The position numbers were made by a program, and so were the translations under genes. A stretch of 64,000 bases of DNA from NCBI RefSeq assembly GCF_002994745.2, contig NC_037093.1, positions 19,417,555 to 19,481,554 of the forward strand, written 5' to 3'. The DNA comes from Rosa chinensis. Taxonomy: Eukaryota; Streptophyta; Magnoliopsida; Rosales; Rosaceae. Below the pieces are notes generated by a model. The model was given only the letters and a program-made list of their open reading frames with translations, did no database searches and was not told where the DNA came from. Every line of letters starts with the position of its first letter. The first letter of the stretch is position 1. Shown here piece after piece: positions 36,118-47,981 of the stretch.

Positions 36118-36722
36118 AAAGAAGAAGAAGAAGAAGAAGAAGAAGAGGAGGAGGAGGAGGAGGAGGAAGAAGAAGAAGAAAGCCTTTGCCGCCACTGCCC
36201 ATAGTCCGATCAAGAGAGCGGAGGGAACACCACTCCACCCTCATGGTCACAGGTTCACCGCTACCGGCCGTTTGGAACAAGAATTTGTCAAAGACCGCTG
36301 CTGAAGAAGAAGAAGAAGAAGAAGAAGAGAAGAAGAAGAAGAAGAAGAAGAAGAAGAAGAAGAAGAAGAACCCTCATGGTCACAGGTTCACCGCTACCGG
36401 CCGTTTGGAAGAAGAAGAAGAAGAAGAAGAAGAAGAAGAAGAAGCAGGAGGAGGAGGAGGAGGAGCAGAAGAAGAAGAAGAAGAAGAAGAAGAAGAAGAA
36501 GAAAGCCTTTGCCGCCGTTGCCCATAGTTCAATCAAGAGAGCGGAGGGAACACCACTCCATCCTCATGGTCACAAGTTCACCGCTACCGGCCTTTTGGAA
36601 CAAGAATTTGTCAAAGACGGCTGCCGAAGAAGAAGAAGAAGAAGAAGAAGAAAGCCTTTGCCGCCGCTGCCCATAGTCCGATCAAGAGAGCGGAGGGAAC
36701 ACCACTCCACCCTCATGGTCAT
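36118..36722. repeat. Repeat-unit array separated by GAA tracts
   Basis: A unit of about 125 bp runs from GCCTTTGCCGCC through AGTCCGATCAAGAGAG and CCACCCTCATGGTCACAGG to TTTGTCAAAGAC. It recurs at 36181-36305, 36371-36411 (end part only), 36504-36628, 36653-36722 (start part) and, apart from the others, 37857-37980. Long (GAA)n/(GAG)n tracts join the units. Poly-E/K/R and poly-L/F frames here are artefacts of the triplets. Confidence 0.85.
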
Positions 36723-36892
36723 ACCAAACCAATTCAATTTTCTCGAAGATAAAAATTTATCAGTGCGTTAAATGACTTCATCAATTTCAGTGCGGCATTA
36801 TACCGTCTTGAACTGCTTGCTTTATAAATCCTTGGTAGCTATGTTGTGATAAGAAAGTCCAATTTACATACAGATATATTATTAAAGACTTG

Positions 36893-37800
36893 CCTGTGTT
36901 TCAAAACTGAAACTTGGGATCTTATTAAGATCACTTTCAGAATTTGAGGAAATATTTGAGGAGTCTAGCGATTCATGGAAGTATTCTAGACTCTTCTTAT
37001 CATCATCAGATGCGGAACTTTCCAGCAACGTAATGTCAACACCATCCTCAAAGGATACTGAGTAGCTGCTATCATTACTTAAGTATGTATATTTCCTCAA
37101 AAGAGACCCATTCTGTATATATATAAAAGGACAGATCAATAGTTGCAAAATGCAGAAAGCTCGAGAACAATATTTACTATAAGAAATGTGTGTAAGACTA
37201 AGAACAAACTGCCAAAATAAATAATATAGAATTCTACACATGGTCAAACAAGAAAACTTTAACACTTATTTTCATCTTCCCCAACTGCTCAGTAGAATAC
37301 TTTGTACCTCTATATGCATGTATCCAATTTCTGTTTCATGTATAAACATTTTTGCCTTTTATTATACGTTCTCCGCCATTGCATACCTTCTAAATAGTAA
37401 TAAGTCTAGAGGATATGTTGATTCTGCTTAAATATTTAAAAGACAACTAAATCTAAAACAGTTACAGACAAGCATCTTAGCTTCACCTCAGCAGTTATGT
37501 TTTCCTTAGTCTTGGGTTTCATGGAGTCACCAATAGCATAAGCCAATCTGCTAGACGGTTTTTTCAGATCACCACGTGCAAGAAAAGTGCATGCCTACAG
37601 AAACATAAGACCAACACAAATGACGAAGATTGTGGCATGGTAAAAAGTTAACAAATCCAAAAACAGTATGAAAAAACTTGACATGGAAGCAATAAGAGTA
37701 TCTTGCCCTGTACAACCATACCAATTAGGTTAGCACCTGAATATTTAAATGACAGATTATTCGTCTTCAATTGATTTGATTTTTCTAGGCTTGTTTGCAT
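36893..37800 (-). pseudogene. Exon-like gene fragments embedded in the repeat-unit array
   Basis: On the minus strand, segments with good splice borders follow each other. About 37800-37741 reads SLEKSNQLKTNNLSFKYS, with donor CAG|GTGCTA. About 37592-37489 reads ARGDLKKPSSRLAYAIGDSM, then KPKTKENITAE, with acceptor CTGTAG and donor GAG|GTGAAG. About 37113-36893 reads NGSLLRKYTYLSNDSS, then ITLLESSASDDDKKSLEYFH, with acceptor TATACAG and a possible GC donor. I do not recognise the protein. The ordinary amino-acid composition and the borders suggest part of a host gene captured in, or split by, the repeat-bearing element. Confidence 0.4.
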
Positions 37801-38355
37801 GGAAAGAAGAAGAAGAAGAAGAAGAAGAAGAAGAATTAGGAAAACACGGTGGAGAAAGCCTTTGCCGCCGCTACCCATAGTCCGATCAAGAGAGTGGAGG
37901 GAACACCACTCCACCCTCATGGTCACAGGTTCACCGCTTCCGGCCATTTGGAACAAGAATTTGTCAAAGACGGCTGCCATCGGGAAAACCTAGCAGAGCT
38001 AGGTCAGAGAAAAGTTTTATAATCAATTATATGATGGATTGAATTAATTATGATAAAGTTAAAAGAAACTGATGTTTAGATTGAAATTTCAAATTCAAAT
38101 AAATGCTATGATTAACGAAGATATTTAGTTTAACTCTTTATATATTAGAAGGGTAATTTAGACATAAAAAAAAGAAAAAAATATTAATTATAGACCTACA
38201 CTATATATGGAAGGTTTTTACTTATATGGATTGAGTGGTTTTTTTTTTTTTGCTTTTTTTCTTTCATAGGAATGAATATACATTCATACGACTTCATAGA
38301 GTTACTGGCAAAAAATTACAATCACTAGAGCCTAAGCTCCTAAAGCAATAATAGT

Positions 38356-38692
38356 TGTTGAGAGTATGAATTCTACATGTAAAAATGTGGACCTTGCATA
38401 TCGATTTAGAAGGATTTGGACCACTTAATTCAATATTAGTTAGTTTTAGATATGAAGCTCATATTACTTTATCATGATATGATTGGTATTAGAGCGAGTT
38501 ATCTCATGTGTGCATGCCTCACGGCCACACAAGCTCAATGTCACCGAATATATCACATGTGTGAGGGCATGTTGAGAATATGAATCCCACATAGGAAAAT
38601 GAGGACCTTAAATATGGGTTTAATTATAAGGATTTGGGCTACTCTATTAATTGACAATTGGTTTTGAATGTGAAGCCCATATTACTTTACCA
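38356..38692 (+). mobile_element. TRIM (miniature LTR retrotransposon, 337 bp)
   Basis: Two short diverged LTRs (38356-38474 and 38570-38692) each start TGTTGAGA and end at TTA(T/C)CA. They flank an interior of about 95 bp. The perfect duplication ATAGT is at 38351-38355 and 38693-38697. Next to the first LTR is TGGTATTAGAGC (38484-38495), one base from the initiator-tRNA-Met primer site TGGTATCAGAGC. Next to the second is the purine-rich GTGTGAGGGCA. There is no coding capacity, as in all TRIMs. Confidence 0.9.
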
Positions 38693-38697
38693 ATAGT

Positions 38698-41388
38698 GTT
38701 ATGTCTTTTCGGCCTAATCGGTACAAAAACCCTAGCCAGTAAGATCCATTGAAGAACTACATGCTCACTTATTCCAAATGCCTACACTAAAAGGCTAAAA
38801 GTAAAAAAGCTATAAAAAGAAAATTGACCTAACTAATGTCATATTACTCAAACAATCAAACTAGTAAATCCGCCTAAAACCGCAATTAGTGTACATCAAT
38901 ACTAAATTACTAACTAATAGAATGAGCTTGCTACGAACATAACCTCCGTGGGCCAAGGGTAACCCAGGCCTACCCCAATCCCAAAAGCAAGAGAGAGAGA
39001 ATTAGGATTTTTCCTAATACAAGCTTTAGTTTTTAAGTCTATATCTAATTTTCATTTCCTCTAAGGTGTATTACATATTAGGGTAGTTTATCCAAACCTC
39101 ATTCATTTTATCTACAATTTTTAATCCAATTTTACCCCTATAGATAATAAAAAATAAAAAATAAAACATCTCCCATTACTCCCCTTCCCCCCGGGCGGGG
39201 AAATAACTACGCCACAAAATCACCATTTGATCTAAGCTTAACAAGAAAAGAAGGAAGAAATTCGTTTTGATCAAAACTTGAAAACAAAAAAGAAAAAGAA
39301 AACAACCATCTGATCTAGGATCTTGGGATTTTGAGACCTCTAGGTTAATTAATCATGCATTTCTTGTTAGATTATGTAAATTATATTAGAATGATATTTG
39401 AAATCTTTGATTTTGAATTCTTATGCAATTTCATTGTCAATATTTGTTACTAGAAAAGAAAAACACCCGTCAAGGCTTAAATTTTCACTGACTTTTCTAT
39501 TAAACTGAAAAAGGATTGACGAAAATCCATTAAACACAATTGGGCTTTCAAGAATTCTACTATTCTCAAGACTCCATTTTTAATTGATCCAATGAAAAAT
39601 CCAACTTCAACCGTAACAAGAAATGTCAAATGGTTTCAAGAACACAAAATGGGATTTCAAATTGCAAATTGTGATAGTGATTGTCGAAAAGAGAATATAG
39701 ATTTTTAATTGGAAAGTTGGTTTGCTAATGTTATTATCTGTTTTAGTCACACAAAAGAAATGTAAACCTATACCCAATTACCCATATCCATGCCCACACA
39801 TCCAAGTAACTCAACCAGTGCAGTCCATTTGCTTAAAGCTCTACTAGCCTTTCTGCACGCTTATAAGCAGGTGCGAAAAAGCCGTGCTTGCGCGTGCGAT
39901 TTGACGTTCATAAATGTTCTTTTCACGTGCAAACTTTTTTATCTTCTGCACATCAACTAAATTTTTTAATGTGGTGCATGTTAAAACAGTAATTGACAAA
40001 CGCTTTCCTCAGCAATTGTTGATAATGACGCAAGTGCTCCTTTTCTAGTTTTCTATATGATTGACATTATTTTTTTAAAAAAATACGATTGGTTTTTTTT
40101 TTTTATCGACCATGCATTGATATGGATTTCACTTGGTTACTATAGTACTCGTTGAACATAGATTGAATCTTTGTAAATATTGGTAGATGTTTTCCTGCAT
40201 GGACACGCGTGCGAAAGGGCCGTAATCGCATATGCGATCTAATTTTTCATTTCATTTATCTACCAAATATAATTAATGTACTACTCAATTATAAATGTTA
40301 GGTCTTAATTAAAAACGTTGGTCAACAATTGAAAAAAAAAAAAATCGCTAAGGATTTCATTGAATTTAAATCAACAATAGTAGAAAAATAATAAAACTTT
40401 AGCCAAGTCCCTACGTAAGTACGTAACTATTCTATCGCATCCAGCATCCACCAGGATGGGCAAACACGTGTGATCAACCCTAATGCAATATGCAAATCGA
40501 ATCAAGCAACAAAAGACACTTAATTACGAATATTAGAATCCTTTGACCATATGCTAAAAAGAATCTTTTGTGTAGTTGCTACACTAAAGTGGCACCTAGC
40601 ACTACCATCTAAAACTACACATGGATCAAACAATCTACGCTGCCACATTTTAAGCAATTGCAGCCGTTTGAGTAGTATGTCTTTCTCTTATTCACATCTC
40701 AAATGGAGCTCAAATCAACCTTTCTCCACATCTTGGAGTCTGATGCAGTTTTGCTCCTCATGAGAGCTTTGTTCATAAATTTTTTTTTTAGCTGCTTTGT
40801 TTCGTTTTCCGGTTTTGAATGTCCCAAAAAAAATAAAAATAAAAAAATAGATAGCTCAAAACGTTTTCCCTTAGGATCGAACACTCTCCAAGCTTCTCCT
40901 TACCCTTGTCAATGGTGAATTTACTTCTACATGTCTCATGTTACCAATCCAGCCTTCTTCCTTTCTACCTTCCTACCTTCCTTTACTCCCTGAAACTCCC
41001 TGAAATTAATTTATATAGGATTAAGCTCTTTGGATGCTAAAAATGAAGAAGCAATCAACCAAAACACCAAATTTATGAGACTTGCCAAAAATATGAATAC
41101 GAAATAAGTTTCAGGTGGAAAGCATGACTATAGAAAAAATTCATTTGTATCTCGCACACGTAAAAGTTAAAACCTATAGTCATGTTTATTTATTTATTCT
41201 AAAGTCAAATAAAAAAAAAACCAAAAAGAAAAAGTGTCAATCAATTGATATGGTCTTTCTTTACTATTCTGTTGTTAGTGTTCTTTACTATTATGTTCTA
41301 ACATAGATTTGTAAGAATATAATCCTAAATTGTAAAAATGTAGTAGCATATGCCCTATGCTTCAATAAACAATTGCAAAATTAATTTG
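38698..41388. other. Intergenic, no gene seen
   Basis: AT-rich with short non-convincing frames. Features noted: a C/G-rich CCCCCCGGGCGGGG spot at about 39189, and two related 30-base segments (39871-39900 and 40209-40238, both GTGCGAAA followed by GGCCG or AGCCG and TGCGAT). These may be remnants of a DNA transposon. Confidence 0.4.
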
Positions 41389-41400
41389 TAAAGATCATAT

Positions 41401-42571
41401 ATTATTTTATTTTTTTTTAGAAGAGAAGAAATTTTTAATCCAAGAGATTACAACGACAGGGATGACTGCATAAAATCCCACCGACTCTAACTAGAGAAGA
41501 GGACCTACTCATGCTCCAAATGTAGAACCAACGGTTACAGATACCATGAGACGATAGGAGCTCAACTCTAACCACATGAATCGCCTTTTTGTTTGGGCTA
41601 CAGATAATCAACCTATCCCAGGAGTCCCGATACATCCTTACAGCCAACCTGAAGAAGAGACTAACCCCTTCCAACACCATATACCAAAACCGCCAGTATA
41701 CATGTAGAGGCGTCTCCCCAATACATTGACAACAAGAAAACATCGAAATTAATACAACTAGTCCCTGGAGATAACACCATAACAATGGAATAACCACAAG
41801 ACCGTACCAACCAAACCCTACCTCAAAAGAGTAGGGACTTATTAACCCTAAACAAAACCTAAAAACCAAAATAAAAACCCTAATAAAAAACAATAACAAG
41901 CCGCCGCGAAGTACCTTGCTTCCCGAAAGAGCCACCATCGAACTGTGACTAGAGATCAGTGTAGACTGGGACCAATTCCAAAAAGACATCATTAATTTGA
42001 ATTTGACCAACCATAGCCAACCACTCTTCCTCAACTCCCACCCAGACCACATCCAACCCCTATTCCTCCGCCACAGATTCAAACCACAGACCGCGCACCG
42101 CCACCCCCAGCCAGTGTTCAAAATGAGACAACCTGTTCTGAGCCACTGCCCTTGACTGCCACCGATCAAAAACAAAAAAATCCATGTCTCTTCGGTTCCT
42201 CAATCCTAGCCTCCATGCAACCAGATTTAGATCAGCATAGGGAGAGATACAATCTCTGGTCAGAGACCAGAGATGTACCCCCCGCCATCTATACTCCGTT
42301 GAAGAAAAAGAGATCAAAATCACAGCCGCTACCAACTCCGATCTGAGAAGAAAGAGAACGCGACCAATTTCAGCAACCAAATCGCCCAACCACCGGAGAA
42401 ACATACCAGCCCGTCCGGCAGCACCCAAGCCACACCGACGAGGCAGAAAGCCCACGCCGGCGTAGAAGCACTGCCGGACAAGCACAGAAACCAACCTGTT
42501 TAATTCCAAACCCTAGGTCCAATTTTCACGGAACTCTCGTTTGGCCTTGCGTTCAAGTATACATAGACTTT
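41401..42571 (-). mobile_element. Poly-A-tailed element (1171 bp) with perfect 12-bp target duplication
   Basis: TAAAGATCATAT occurs exactly at 41389-41400 and 42572-42583. The left end is T-rich (A tail on the minus strand), and the 5' half is GC-rich. Long minus-strand frames (42509-42060 and 42175-41435) overlap, are Trp/Arg/Leu-rich, and match no domain I know. There is no endonuclease or RT. It was most likely mobilised in trans by LINE machinery. Confidence 0.75.
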
Positions 42572-42900
42572 TAAAGATCATATGAAGGTATTATTAACTC
42601 ACAAATGCAAATTAGTACGACAATTTGGTGAATACTACGGGTTCACCTACTTAGTTTTAACCATTGCAGCTTACGAAAACTTTCATTCCTGAAATACCCA
42701 AAACAGCATAATTCCATACCGACTAAAATTTGACAAACACGGAGAGAGATAACTTACCAAATTGAGGAGTTTTTATGCCCATCATTGATTGCTCTTTCTC
42801 CTTTGGTCCTTCCACAGTTCTTCTCTATTCTAACACCGGAAACAAACACTTAATAACTAAGTAAAGATGAGATGAGATAAAAACCAAATAATGATCAACT

Positions 42901-43655
42901 TGTTTGAGCCCAAAAGTAATTTTGGCAAGATCCTTTAGTGGATTTAGCACAGCAGGCCGATACCTGCGGCCCAAAAATAAGCCTACTCGGGTTTGGGTTA
43001 CAGCTTCGCCCATTCCGTGATCCATAAGGAAAACGAAACCTTATTGGAGTCGGGTAGCGGAGATTGAATGTGAAACTTCAACCAATAATCCTTCTGTGGC
43101 AAGGAGCAGTCGAAACCCTAGGTATATATACCAGGTTTCAAGGACGAATAAACCGAACTCTCAAATCAACTAATCTCTATGATTATCAAAGCCTCCTAGG
43201 AGCAAACCTTCAACCTCGTTGAAACCCGGCGACCGTGCTTCCAGTCCTAGTCTCTCCAAGAGCCGACTTTTAAGTGCTACTGCCACCGATACTACCAGCG
43301 AAGCAAAGGGTAACGCCCTCGCAACCCAGCGAAGCTAAAGTCACAGTTTAGCAAGCCCTGTGCTTTCTCCAAACTTCCCAGTGATTGCTCTGCTTAGTCT
43401 ACAACACTAAGTATCGATTCGGTGTCGCGAAGAGATCACAACCAAAGTCCTTATCCGTAAGGCAAGAAGTCCTTTCTCGGAAGGCATAGAAAAGAACCTT
43501 GTGGCGAGGTTGGTGCTCTCCTCGTCCGCAACGCTTGAAGAAGAAGTCAGGTCAAGGGACTCCCCCGACGACTGCACCCCACGGTGCTGGCACGCAGGCG
43601 CAATCACAACAGCAAAAGAGACAGTTTGCAGGCCAACTGGTTTCCGCGTCAAATA
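42901..43655 (+). repeat. 5' LTR of the Tat element
   Basis: Starts TGTTTGAGCCC and ends CGTCAAATA (a CA to TA change against the other LTR). It contains the TATA-like GGTATATATACC near 43120. Confidence 0.9.
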
Positions 43656-43658
43656 TTT

Positions 43659-43676
43659 TGGCACACTCGGTGGGAC
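43659..43676 (+). promoter_or_regulatory. Primer-binding-like site
   Basis: TGGCACACTCGGTGGGAC lies three bases inside the 5' LTR, the expected place for the tRNA primer site. I cannot name the matching tRNA. Confidence 0.5.
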
Positions 43677-43864
43677 TTGTTGTATAACATTTCTTCGCAA
43701 ACGTAACCATTGGGAAATCAAGCGAAAACCCTTACCAAAAGGTTTTCGCTAACTGTCCGAAGCACAAGACCTCCAGTTACAGACCGCATTCTCGCGCGGA
43801 CTGTCGTTGTCTTTCTGAGGAACAAGTGACACAGAGGTTCTCTTTCCCCTTGATATCATCAAAC

Positions 43865-46800
43865 ATGTCAACTGAACAGGGAGAGAACCAGGTGCCCACT
43901 ACTGAGGGGCAGAACGTCACTATAAATCAGGTAAGTGACCCTGGCAACAGTGTCGTCTCCAATGCAGGAGGCGTGACAAGAGAGGCCTTTGTGCCTACGC
44001 CCATTCTAGAGGGAACACCCGTTGACGAGCAGTTTGCGATCATCCTGGCTAATATGGACAGACATCGGAAGATGATAGCTAAGGATTTCGATGCACTAGA
44101 CGCACGGGCAGAGCGGCGCATGCGCGAACTGGACCAGCACGTGGCCCAGTTGGTTGATGAGACAAAAAAGGAAGCGATTGAGTCTAGAGCGCAAGCCAGA
44201 ACAATCGCTGAAGAGCATGCTCAGCAACAACAGCAGGTCATGGAAGCCATTAGGAACCAAGCCAAACAAAATGCATCAGATTTGGCAGGTCTTATTAAAG
44301 ATGGCTCTAACCTTGCGACAGAAGTCGCCATGCAGAGGGCCGAGCTGAGCCAGACCAGAGAGGTCATGCATAAGGCTTTGGGTGACCCCAATGCTAGCCT
44401 TGGGGGCGCTTGGCCAACCTTCGGGAGCTGGCAAATATATACATCCTAATGCTCGTGAAAAGGGTAGCAGCAGCACGGCTACGCCTCCTGTTACGACTAC
44501 CGCGGTGACAGCCAAGAATAAGGAGAGAGCCCTGGTAATCGGCGGTAGCAAAGAAAAGGCCACCCAGGGCGGACAAACTACTTCCTCTACTGGACAAAAA
44601 AATCAAACCTTAAAGGCTAACGAGCGTGTTTCGGCTGATTCTACCGCATTCGTGCAATATGACAGTGATGGAGTAGAAAATATATATGAAGAGCTGTCAG
44701 AAGGATATTATGGCATCAATCTGGCTGGCAATCCGATCAAGATAACAGCTCTAGTCAAAGAGGCAGCTGTGCCAGCAGTGACTCTTCAGCAGCCTGCAAA
44801 TCCCCTGACTATTCGTCTAAGGGAACGAACAATGAATACTATCCAAGCTATACCGTTGCAGGCTACTCGCCAGAATGTGGCGATACCTCCTCCTCCTAGC
44901 CCTGAGTTTGTGAGGCGTGAAGAGGTAGAGGAGATGATCAGGCTGGCTAACCCTAGGGCCCAGATAGATGGGGTCTATGAGGGACCTTTCCCACCACATA
45001 TAATGCTCGCGCCCTTTCCACAAGGTTATAAAAATATCATATTTTCTACTTTTTCAGGGGAAGATACTGAGAGCGCGGCAACTCATCTGGCCAGGTTCAG
45101 GGTGCAATGCGGCCAATACCAGAATGATGACATCCTCAAGTGCAGGATTTTTGGCACTTCTCTTTCCGGAGCTGCCTTTAGATGGTTTTCTAAGCTTCGC
45201 CCAGGAACAGTTGCAGATTGGCCTGCAATGGAAAAACTCTTCCGAGAAACTTTTGGAGCTCTTGAACCTGAAGTCGACTTGGCTTCTCTTACTCAGATGT
45301 CCCAACAACCCACCGAGTCTGCTGTTGCCTATCTTCAACGCTTTCAGATTCAGAAGGCCAAACTGAGTATGATCTTGCCTAAGAAAGAATTAATCAAGCT
45401 AGCGATCAAGGGTTTGGAACCACGCCAGCGAAAGAAGCAACATGGCAGCCTGATCCAGTCAATGGGAGAACTTATTACAGAGGTGGGTAGCTTTGAGCAT
45501 CTGCTCAGGGAGACTGATGCTAGAAAAAATGCATCCAAAGGAATGTATGTGCAGGGAAACATCGCACAGTAGCAGCCCTCGGATACCTACAGCCCACCTA
45601 CGATCCTTACTACCGCCATCAAGGGGAAGAGTTTTTCCAGGGCGAGGATGATACTGAAGATGAGGAGAATGACGTCTCCGCGTTAGAATTGACAGGTAGG
45701 AAGAACTCCGCCCTCAAGCAGTTAAAGATATCTAAGGAACCTGTCAAACTCAAGTCTGCGGCTTTCACCAAACCTGAGTTCGCGACATATACATATGATG
45801 CCAACAAGGCACACAAGATTTTAGATGAGATGATCGCCGCGAAGATGGTGAAGACAGACTTTGGTCCTTTTCCTTGACCAGATCAGTTGAAAGGAAAGAA
45901 ATATTGTAAATTCCACAACTTGTGGAACCATAACATAGCTGATTGTGTGAAGCTGAAGGACCAAATTCAGGTATGGCTCAATAATGGTAGTTTGCAGGTA
46001 GAGCCTTTGATGACCGCGACAGCACTTGTAGACCTGAACCCTTTCCCGGACATCGGCGTCAGGATGGTTGATGTGAACTGGCCCAAGAGGAACCAGAGGA
46101 AATCAACCCTGGATTTGACTACAAAGGGGAAGGGAGAAAGGACTAAAGAGGGAGAAACCCCTGTAAAGAAGATGGCCAAGCCCATCAGCGAGGCCTCGCC
46201 AGTGGTCCTTTGCTCGCAATGCAAAGAAGAATGCAGCATCCAAGTGTCGCACGCAGAGGTCGAGCAGACATTTCGGTTTGGTTCTCTCCCGCCAATAAGA
46301 TGGGCTTTACCATCACAACATTATCAGCCTTCTAGCCCGAAGGCGAGAGAGGAGATAAAATCACCGCCATCCCCAAAAGATTCCAACTTATTCAAGAAAT
46401 TGAAAGCGGCCGCGGCCGATCAGAAGCAAGAAGGAAGGGCTTGGAATAAGCACAAAGATTTCGTGATCAAATCTTATATCCCTCCTGCTTCAACGTCTAC
46501 CATCAAGGAAGGCAAATGGTACACCAGAGAGAAGGGGAAAGCTATGGAAATCAGCCCTTCTAAGAAAAGGAAATTGCAGCGCAGGTTCGGAGAAGCCAAG
46601 TGCGCGTTAGAAGCTCTGGATCAAGGCCTGATCAAGCCATCACAACTGGTTAAATCTCCTGAGCAATATCAGAAAGAGATGGAAGCATTAGCGGCCAAGC
46701 CATTAGTGGCTCCTCGCAGCTTTCAAAAATAGGCGCGCTCAGAATCAGGGGTTCCTAAGCCTAGCGTTTTCTGCAGGATCAAGACCGAAAGGACACCCCC

Positions 46801-47305
46801 ACCAGCTAGGAAAGACAACTCGCCAACTAGGTGGCCACATGTCCGGCGCAGGTTGTTTCGAGAAGACCCAGAAGTCAAATCCTCAGTTTTTGAGAGATTG
46901 GGGGGCAAGGGCAGCACTAATGAAGACCTACAGTGGAGACCTAAGAAAATCCAAAGTCTGGTGGTCGCACCTCCAAAGGAGATACTTGCAGGGGAACAAA
47001 GATCAAATTTGCCGTTGTTGATGACTGAGCTACAGGACCAAAAACAATGTGAGGTAACAGGTCTTACAGAAGAGTCATTGGTAGACCGTTTGGCGAAGCA
47101 GTTCAACACTGACATCCCGGTTGAGGAGCCCAAGCTCAACTTGGAGGATGACATGGACGAAACCGAGGTGGCCGATACTTCCTGCAACATGGTCTATGTA
47201 CTTCCCGCGAGATATGCTTTGCCAGTAGCGCACAGGACTGTGTGGAAGATGAAGAAGGTACCGACCATCCCCTGTAGATCACGTCGGCTGCAACAACACC
47301 GATAG
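43865..47305 (+). pseudogene. gag and gag-pol linker, broken
   Basis: The frame opens at ATG 43865 (MSTEQGENQVPTTEG) and includes a helical Gln/Glu-rich N-terminal part. It shifts near 44400-44440 into the retrotransposon gag domain (FSTFSGEDTESAATHLARF, then FRWFSKLRPG, about 45040-45200). It shifts again near 45560 and meets a TGA at 45875-45877. A zinc-knuckle-like YCKFHNLWNHNIADC follows at about 45903, and then lysine-rich linker sequence with further breaks near 46730 and 47300. The product would be the particle-forming protein. Confidence 0.8.
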
Positions 47306-47313
47306 CAGAAGTA

Positions 47314-47850
47314 GTGGTTCTTGAGACAGAAGATGCTAATGGTAAAGGTTTCTATATGAGCTTCACCAGACCTACACCAGCGATGGTTCAGCACATGCGA
47401 CCTCTATATATAACGGTGGAATTTGCTGGCACTAAGGTCAGTAAAGTTATGGTCGACACAGGGGCCGCTGTCAACGTTATCACCACAAGAACCATGCATT
47501 TATTGGGGATCAAGAAAGAAAAGATCCAATCTACATCCCTCACGCTGAAGAACTTCGCGGGAACAGTCACAAAGACTTTGGGCTTATTGTTTCTACGTAT
47601 CAAGGTAGGACCAGCAGAGGGAGTCTATGCTTTCTTCGTGACAGACTGTTACGCGGCCTACAACATTATCTTGGGACATGACTGGATTCACCGGAGCTAT
47701 TGTGTCCCGTCAACTCTCCACCAGGAGTTAGTGATGTGGAATAAGGTCACAGATCAAGCTGAGTTGATCAAAGCGGATCCTCGTCCCTTCCCCGTTTCCG
47801 CGAATTATGTAGATGCCAGGTACTACTTGGAGCCTATCACTCCATTGTAG
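47314..47850 (+). pseudogene. pol: aspartic protease
   Basis: A retropepsin-type segment with the catalytic VMVDTGAAVNVI at about 47449-47484 and the later IILGHDWIH motif at about 47668. The open stretch is intact in itself but separated from gag and RT by stops. Confidence 0.85.
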
Positions 47851-47981
47851 GTAAGTGGCATCGATAACAAAGGCCGCCCCACAGGGGTGACAGCCTCTGA
47901 TCTGGCACAGCAGGGGCTCACGCTCGCAAAAGAAGGCTTGGAAAGGCCTGGCCACGCTGTGCCCAAACCCTTAAACTATTA

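Larger units (their letters stand above)
35189..38030 (-). mobile_element. Poly-A-tailed element with 5' repeat units and GAA expansion (limits uncertain)
   Basis: The left end is a T-run and LINE-like tail (TTTTTTGAGTAAAAGAGGTC at 35204). That tail is similar to the tail of the LINE at 20898. The flanks GATGGAATTAATT (about 35190) and GATGGATTGAATTAATT (about 38031) may be an imperfect target duplication. The right part is built from units starting with AGCCTTTGCCGCC and GAA tracts, interrupted by exon-like sequence at 36723-37850. No RT is detected. Confidence 0.4.

Noticed and set aside
36029..36771. Poly-Glu/Lys/Arg and poly-Leu/Phe proteins
   Set aside because: They are translations of GAA/GAG triplet tracts, open on both strands.
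38356..38692. Cassandra-type TRIM carrying 5S rRNA
   Set aside because: No 5S rRNA promoter boxes are seen in these LTRs.
43501..43752. ORF spanning the 5' LTR and primer site, and its partner near 56985-57283
   Set aside because: Both are LTR-derived frames duplicated between the two LTRs and do not match gag.
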